Positions 59,740-64,000 of a DNA stretch of 64,000 nt are shown piece by piece; the first letter of the stretch is position 1, and each line of letters starts with the position of its first letter. The DNA comes from Sanderia malayensis (lineage: Eukaryota; Cnidaria; Scyphozoa; Semaeostomeae; Pelagiidae): positions 1-64,000 of the forward strand of contig RQOL01000375.1 in assembly GCA_013076295.1 (NCBI GenBank), read 5' to 3'. Position numbers and translations under genes: made by a program. The notes under the pieces are model-generated. The model worked only from the letters and a program-made list of their open reading frames with translations. It had not been told where the DNA came from and searched no databases.

Positions 59740-62700
59740 GTGGGAAGTCAAGAAAAAGTGGGAAGTGAAGGAAAAGTGGGATGTCATCAAATCCGGGAAG
59801 TCATCAAAAATGGGAAGTCAAGAAAACGTGGGAAGTCATCAAAAATGGGAAGTCATCAAAAGTGGTAAGTCAAAAAAGTGGGAAGTCATCAAAAGTGGGA
59901 AGGCATAAAAATTGGGAGGTCATGAAAACGTGGGAAGTCAAGAAAAAGTTGGAAGTCAAGAAAAAGTGGGAAGTCAAGAAAAATTGGGAAGTCATCAAAA
60001 GTGGGAATTTATCAAAAGTGGGAAGTCATCAAAAGTGGGAATTCACCGAAAATGGGAGGTGAAGAAAAAATGGGAAGTCATCAAAACTGGGAAGTCAAGA
60101 AAGAATGGTAAGTTAAGAAAAAGTTGGAGGTCGTCATATGTGGGAAGTCTTCAAAAATGGGAAGTCAAAAAAAGTGGGAAGTCAAGAAAACGTGGGAAGT
60201 CAAGAAAAAGTGGAAAGTCAAGAAAAAGTGGGAAGTCAAGAAAAAGTGGATAGTCATCAAAAGTGGGAAGTCATCAAAGTGGGAAGTCACCGAAAGTGGG
60301 AGGTGATTAAAAAGCGGGAAGTCATCAAAAGTGGGAGGTCAAAAAAAGTGGGAGGTCATCAAAAGTGGGAGGGCATCAAAATTGGTAAGTCATAAAAACG
60401 TGGGAAGGCATCAAAATTAGGAAGTCATCAAAAGTGGGAAGTCATCAAAAATGGGAAGTCAAGAAAACGTGGGAAGTCATCAAAAGCGGGAAGTCAAAAA
60501 AATTGGGAAGTCATCAAAAGTGGAAGTCAAAAAAAGTGGGAAGTCATCAAAAGTGGGTAGTCATCAAATGTGGGAAGGCATCAAAATTGCGAAGTCATGA
60601 AAACGTGGGAAGTCAAGAAAAAGTGGGAATTCAAGAAACAGTGGGAAGTCAAGAATAAGTGGGAAGTCAAGAAAAAGGGGAAGTCATCAAAAGTGGGAAT
60701 GTATCAGAAGTGGGAAGTCATCAAAAGGGGGAAGTCACCGAAAGTTGGATGTCAAGAAAAAGTGAAAAGTCATGAAAAGTGGGAAGTCAAGAAATTATGG
60801 GAAGTTAAGAAAAAGTGGGAAGTCGTCAAAAGTGGGAAGCCATCAAAATTGGGAAGTCAAGAAAACGTGGGAACTCATCAAAAGTGGGAAGTCATCAAAA
60901 GTGGGAGGTCAAAAAAAGATGGAAGTCACCGAAAGTAGGAAGTCAAGAAAAAGTGGGAAGTCATCAAAAGTGGGAATTTATCAAAAGTGGGAAGTCATCA
61001 AAAGTGGGAAGTCATCAAAAATGGGAAGTCAAGAAAACGTGGGAAGTTGGTTTAAATCACCTCCCACCGAAAGTGGGAGGTGATTAAAAAGCGGGAAGTC
61101 ATCAAAAGTGGGAAGTCAAGAAAAAGTGGGAAGTGAAGGAAAAGTGGGATGTCATCAAATCCGGGAAGTCATCAAAAATGGGAAGTCAAGAAAACGTGGG
61201 AAGTCATCAAAAATGGGAAGTCATCAAAAGTGGGAAGTCAAAAAAGTGGGAAGTCATCAAAAGTGGGAAGGCATAAAAATTGGGAGGTCATGAAAACGTG
61301 GGAAGTCAAGAAAAAGTTGGAAGTCAAGAAAAAGTGGGAAGTCAAGAAAAATTGGGAAGTCATCAAAAGTGGGAATTTATCAAAAGTGGGAAGTCATCAA
61401 AAGTGGGAATTCACCGAAAATGGGAGGTGAAGAAAAAATGGGAAGTCATCAAAACTGGGAAGTCAAGAAAGAATGGTAAGTTAAGAAAAGTGGGAGGTCG
61501 TCATATGTGGGAAGTCTTCAAAAATGGGAAGTCAAAAAAAGTGGGAAGTCAAGAAAACGTGGGAAGTCAAGAAAAAGTGGAAAGTCAAGAAAAAGTGGGA
61601 AGTCAAGAAAAAGTGGATAGTCATCAAAAGTGGGAAGTCATCAAAGTGGGAAGTCACCGAAAGTGGGAGGTGATTAAAAAGCGGGAAGTCATCAAAGTGG
61701 GAGGTCAAAAAAAGTGGGAGGTCATCAAAAGTGGGAGGGCATCAAAATTGGGAAGTCATAAAAACGTGGGAAGGCATCAAAATTAGGAAGTCATCAAAAG
61801 TGGAAAGTCATCAAAAATGGGAAGTCAAGAAAACGTGGGAAGTCATCAAAAGCGGGAAGTCAAAAAAATTGGGAAGTCATCAAAAGTGGGAAGTCAAAAA
61901 AAGTGGGAAGTCATCAAAAGTGGGTAGTCATCAAATGTGGGGAGGCATCAAAATTGGGAAGTCATGAAAACGTGGGAAGTCAAGAAAAAGTGGGAATTCA
62001 AGAAAAAGTGGGAAGTCAAGAATAAGTGGAAGTCAAGAAAAAGGGGAAGTCATCAAAAGTGGGAATGTATCAGAAGTGGGAAGTCATCAAAAGGGGGAAG
62101 TCACCGAAAGTTGGATGTCAAGAAAAAGTGAGAAGTCATGAAAAGTGGGAAGTCAAGAAATTATGGGAAGTTAAGAAAAAGTGGGAAGTCGTCAAAAGTG
62201 GGAGGCCATCAAAATTGGGAAGTCAAGAAAACGTGGGAACTGATCAAAAGTCGGAAGTCATCAAAAGTGGGAGGTCAAAAAAAGATGGAAGTCACCGAAA
62301 GTAGGAAGTCAAGAAAAAGTGGGAAGTCATCAAAAGTGGGAATTTATCAAAAGTGGGAAGTCATCAAAAGTGGGAAGTCATCAAAAGTGGGAAGTGACTG
62401 AAAGTGGGAGGTCAAGAAAAAGTGGGAAGTCATCAAAAGTGGGAAGTCAAGAAAAAATGGGAAGTTAAGAAAAAGTAGGATGTCATCAAAACCGGGAAGT
62501 CATCAAAAATGGGAAGTCAAGAAAACGTGGGAAGTCATCAAAAATGGGAAGTCATCAAAAGTGGGAAGTCAAAAAAGTGGGAAGTCATCAAAAGTGGGAA
62601 GGCATAAAAATTGGGAGGTCATGAAAACGTGGGAAGTCAAGAAAAAGTTGGAAGTCAAGAAAAAGTGGGAAGTCAAGAAAAATTGGGAAGTCATCAAAAG

Positions 62701-64000
62701 TGGGAATTTATCAAAAGTGGGAAGTCATCAAAAGTGGGAATTCACCGAAAATGGGAGGTGAAGAAAAAATGGGAAGTCATCAAAACTGGGAAGTCAAGAA
62801 AGAATGGTAAGTTAAGAAAAAGTGGGAGGTCGTCATATGTGGGAAGTCTTCAAAAATGGGAAGTCAAAAAAAGTGGGAAGTCAAGAAAACGTGGGAAGTC
62901 AAGAAAAGTGGAAAGTCAAGAAAAGTGGGAAGTTAAGAAAAAGTGGATAGTCATCAAAAGTGGGAAGTCATCAAAGTGGGAAGTCACCGAAAGTGGGAGG
63001 TGATTAAAAAGCGGGAAGTCATCAAAGTGGGAGGTCAAAAAAAGTGGGAAGTCATCAAAAGTGGGAAGTCATCAAAAATGGGAAGTCAAGAAAACGTGGG
63101 AAGTCATCAAAAGCGGGAAGTCAAAAAAATTGGGAAGTCATCAAAAGTGGGAAGTCAAAAAAAGTGGGAAGTCATCAAAAGTGGGTAGTCATCAAATGTG
63201 GGGAGGCATCAAATTTGGGAAGTCATGAAAACGTGGGAAGTCAAGAAAAAGTGGAAATTCAAGAAAAAGTGGGAAGTCATCAAAAGTGGGAATTTATCAG
63301 AAGTGGGAAGTCATCAAAAGTGTGAAATCACCGAAAGTTGGATGTCAAGAGAAAGTGAGAAGTCATCAAAAGTGGGAAGTCAAGAAATTATGGGAAGTTA
63401 AGAAAAAGCGGGAAGTCGTCAAAAGTGGGAAGCCATCAAAATTTGGAAGTCAAGAAAACGTGGGAAGTCATCAAAAGTGGGAAGCCATCATAAGTGGGAA
63501 GTCAAAAAAAGTGGGAAGTTATCAAAAGCGGGAAGTCATCAAAAGTGGGAAGTTATCAAAAGTGGGAAGCCATCAAAACTGGGAAGTCACCGAAAGTAGG
63601 AACTCAGAAAAAGTCGGAAGTCTTCAAAAGTGGGAATTTATCAAAAGTGGGAAGTTATCAAAAGTGGGAAGTCATAAAAAGTGGGAAGTCACCGAAAGTG
63701 GGAAGCCAAGAAAAAGTGGGAAGTCATCGAAAGTGGGAAGGCACGAAAATTGGGAAGTCATGAAAACGTGGGAAGTCAAGAAAAAGTGGAAAGTCAAGAA
63801 AAAGTGGAAGTCAAGAAAAAGTGGATAGTCATCAAAAGTGGGAAGTCATCAAAGTGGGAAGTCACCGAAAGTGGGAGGTGATTAAAAAGCGGGAAGTCAT
63901 CAAAAGTGGGAGGTCAAAAAAAGTGGGAGGTCATCAAAAGTGGGAGGGCATCAAAATTGGGAAGTCATAAAAACGTGGGAAGGCATCAAAATTAGGAAGT
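59740..64000 (+). repeat. B subfamily array, copy 2
   Basis: E cassettes carry CATATG at 60,135-60,140, 61,502-61,507 and 62,834-62,839 (spacings 1,367 and 1,332 bp). The A-to-B join has one extra 18-bp unit (AAGTGAAGGAAAAGTGGG) compared with the join at 50.4 kb. The same extra unit appears again at 61,129-61,147, which shows that the material from about 61,098 is a local duplicate of that from about 59,730. From 63,286 on the array follows 53,889 onward. Confidence 0.86.
61051..61089. repeat. Inverted repeat (hairpin) at a duplication junction
   Basis: The left arm AATCACCTCCCAC (61,055-61,067) is the exact reverse complement of GTGGGAGGTGATT (61,073-61,085), with a 5-base loop CGAAA. Beyond an A:A mismatch, three more T:A pairs extend it to 61,051 and 61,089. 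The right arm is a normal B-subfamily element seen in other copies (for example near 52,213, 53,530, 60,297, 61,668 and 62,996). The left arm is the only stretch I see in the window where satellite sequence lies on the opposite strand. It contains TTTAAA (61,051-61,056). It sits at the left edge of the 1,367-bp duplication that starts near 61,090. Confidence 0.9.

Larger units (their letters stand above)
1..64000 (+). repeat. 17/18-bp satellite array filling the window
   Basis: The repeat unit is GTGGGAAGTCATCAAAA (17 bp). Common variants are GTGGGAAGTCAAGAAAAA (18 bp), GTGGGAAGTCATGAAAA, GTGGGAAGTTATCAAAA, GTGGGAATTCAAGAAAAA, GTGGGAAATCATGAAAAA and GTGGGAAGTGAAGAAAAA. The first half (GTGGGAAGT) is the steadier part. 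The second half alternates between CATC, CATG, CACC and CAAG followed by 4 to 6 A, and this sets the 17 or 18 bp length. All units face the same way. The + strand is rich in A and G (consensus 12 of 17 purines; 15 of 18 in the long form) and poor in C. No interval above about 50 bp departs from the pattern. The family was not recognised; eukaryotic satellite DNA is an inference from array size and higher-order structure. Confidence 0.97.
55653..64000 (+). repeat. 9.3-kb super-repeat, copy 2 (runs off the right edge)
   Basis: The copy starts at the K cassette at 55,653, includes the 988-bp duplication, a C cassette (near 57,489), two 916-bp units and the B subfamily. It still matches copy 1 at the last base of the window: 63,961-64,000 agrees with about 54,565-54,604. 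The end of this copy is outside the window. Confidence 0.85.

Noticed and set aside
61051..61089. Hairpin as a bacterial-type transcription terminator.
   Set aside because: The context is a eukaryote-like satellite with no gene upstream, and the A-rich stretch after the stem is on the wrong strand for a U-tract in + strand RNA.
1..64000. CRISPR array.
   Set aside because: Units are directly adjacent with no unique spacers, the unit is only 17-18 bp, and no cas genes are present.
1..64000. G-quadruplex array from the regular GGG.
   Set aside because: GGG runs are about 17 bp apart, so loops would be about 14 bases, beyond the usual 1-7 base range for stable canonical quadruplexes.
1..64000. 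Transposable elements, tRNA or rRNA genes inserted in the array.
   Set aside because: I found no break in the 17/18-bp pattern long enough to hold one, apart from the 17-base inverted fragment near 61,051.
1..64000. Telomeric repeat.
   Set aside because: No TTAGGG, TTTAGGG, TTAGG or similar short runs; the unit is longer and contains TCATC.

Overview
The whole 64-kb window is one continuous tandem array of a short satellite repeat. I see no protein-coding gene, RNA gene, transposon, CRISPR array or stretch of unique sequence. The basic unit is 17 bp, GTGGGAAGTCATCAAAA, mixed with 18-bp forms such as GTGGGAAGTCAAGAAAAA. All units run head-to-tail on the + strand. With a mean unit of 17 to 18 bp the window would hold about 3,700 units (arithmetic, not a count). 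The array runs off both ends, so its full length is unknown. Such an array, with nested higher-order repeats, points to eukaryotic heterochromatin (centromeric, pericentromeric, subtelomeric or sex/B-chromosome) in a long-read assembly. I do not recognise the satellite family and cannot name the species.

Layout. (1) Positions 1-19,549 are a mosaic of local tandem duplications of about 569, 725, 989, 1,020 and 1,317 bp, plus longer-range copies at offsets of about 5,378 and 9,334 bp. (2) Positions 19,550-45,772 hold about three copies of an 8.0-kb super-repeat (starts 19,550; 27,554; 35,561). The third copy is rearranged by a 3.3-kb internal tandem duplication and other changes. (3) Positions 45,773-46,365 are a transition. 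(4) From 46,366 to the right edge there are two copies of a second super-repeat with a period of about 9.3-9.4 kb. Each has a part built from the same units as the rest of the window (916-bp blocks and landmark cassettes), followed by a distinct 'B' subfamily (50,400-55,590 and 59,740-64,000) marked by ACCGAAA, AAAACGTGGG and GTCATATG variants.

The many long open reading frames on the + strand come from repeat arithmetic. Seventeen is not a multiple of 3 and the unit has no stop in any forward frame, so all three frames read the same basic 17-residue peptide, VGSHQKWEVIKSGKSSK, in rotated phase. None is annotated as a gene.

Features most worth a second look are the nested super-repeats, a unique 13-bp perfect inverted repeat at 61,055-61,085 (the only place where the satellite appears inverted), a zone at about 26.2-33.6 kb full of one-base homopolymer indels that looks like sequence error, a chimeric 988-bp repeat spanning a subfamily junction, and CpG-decay signatures at fixed positions in the unit.
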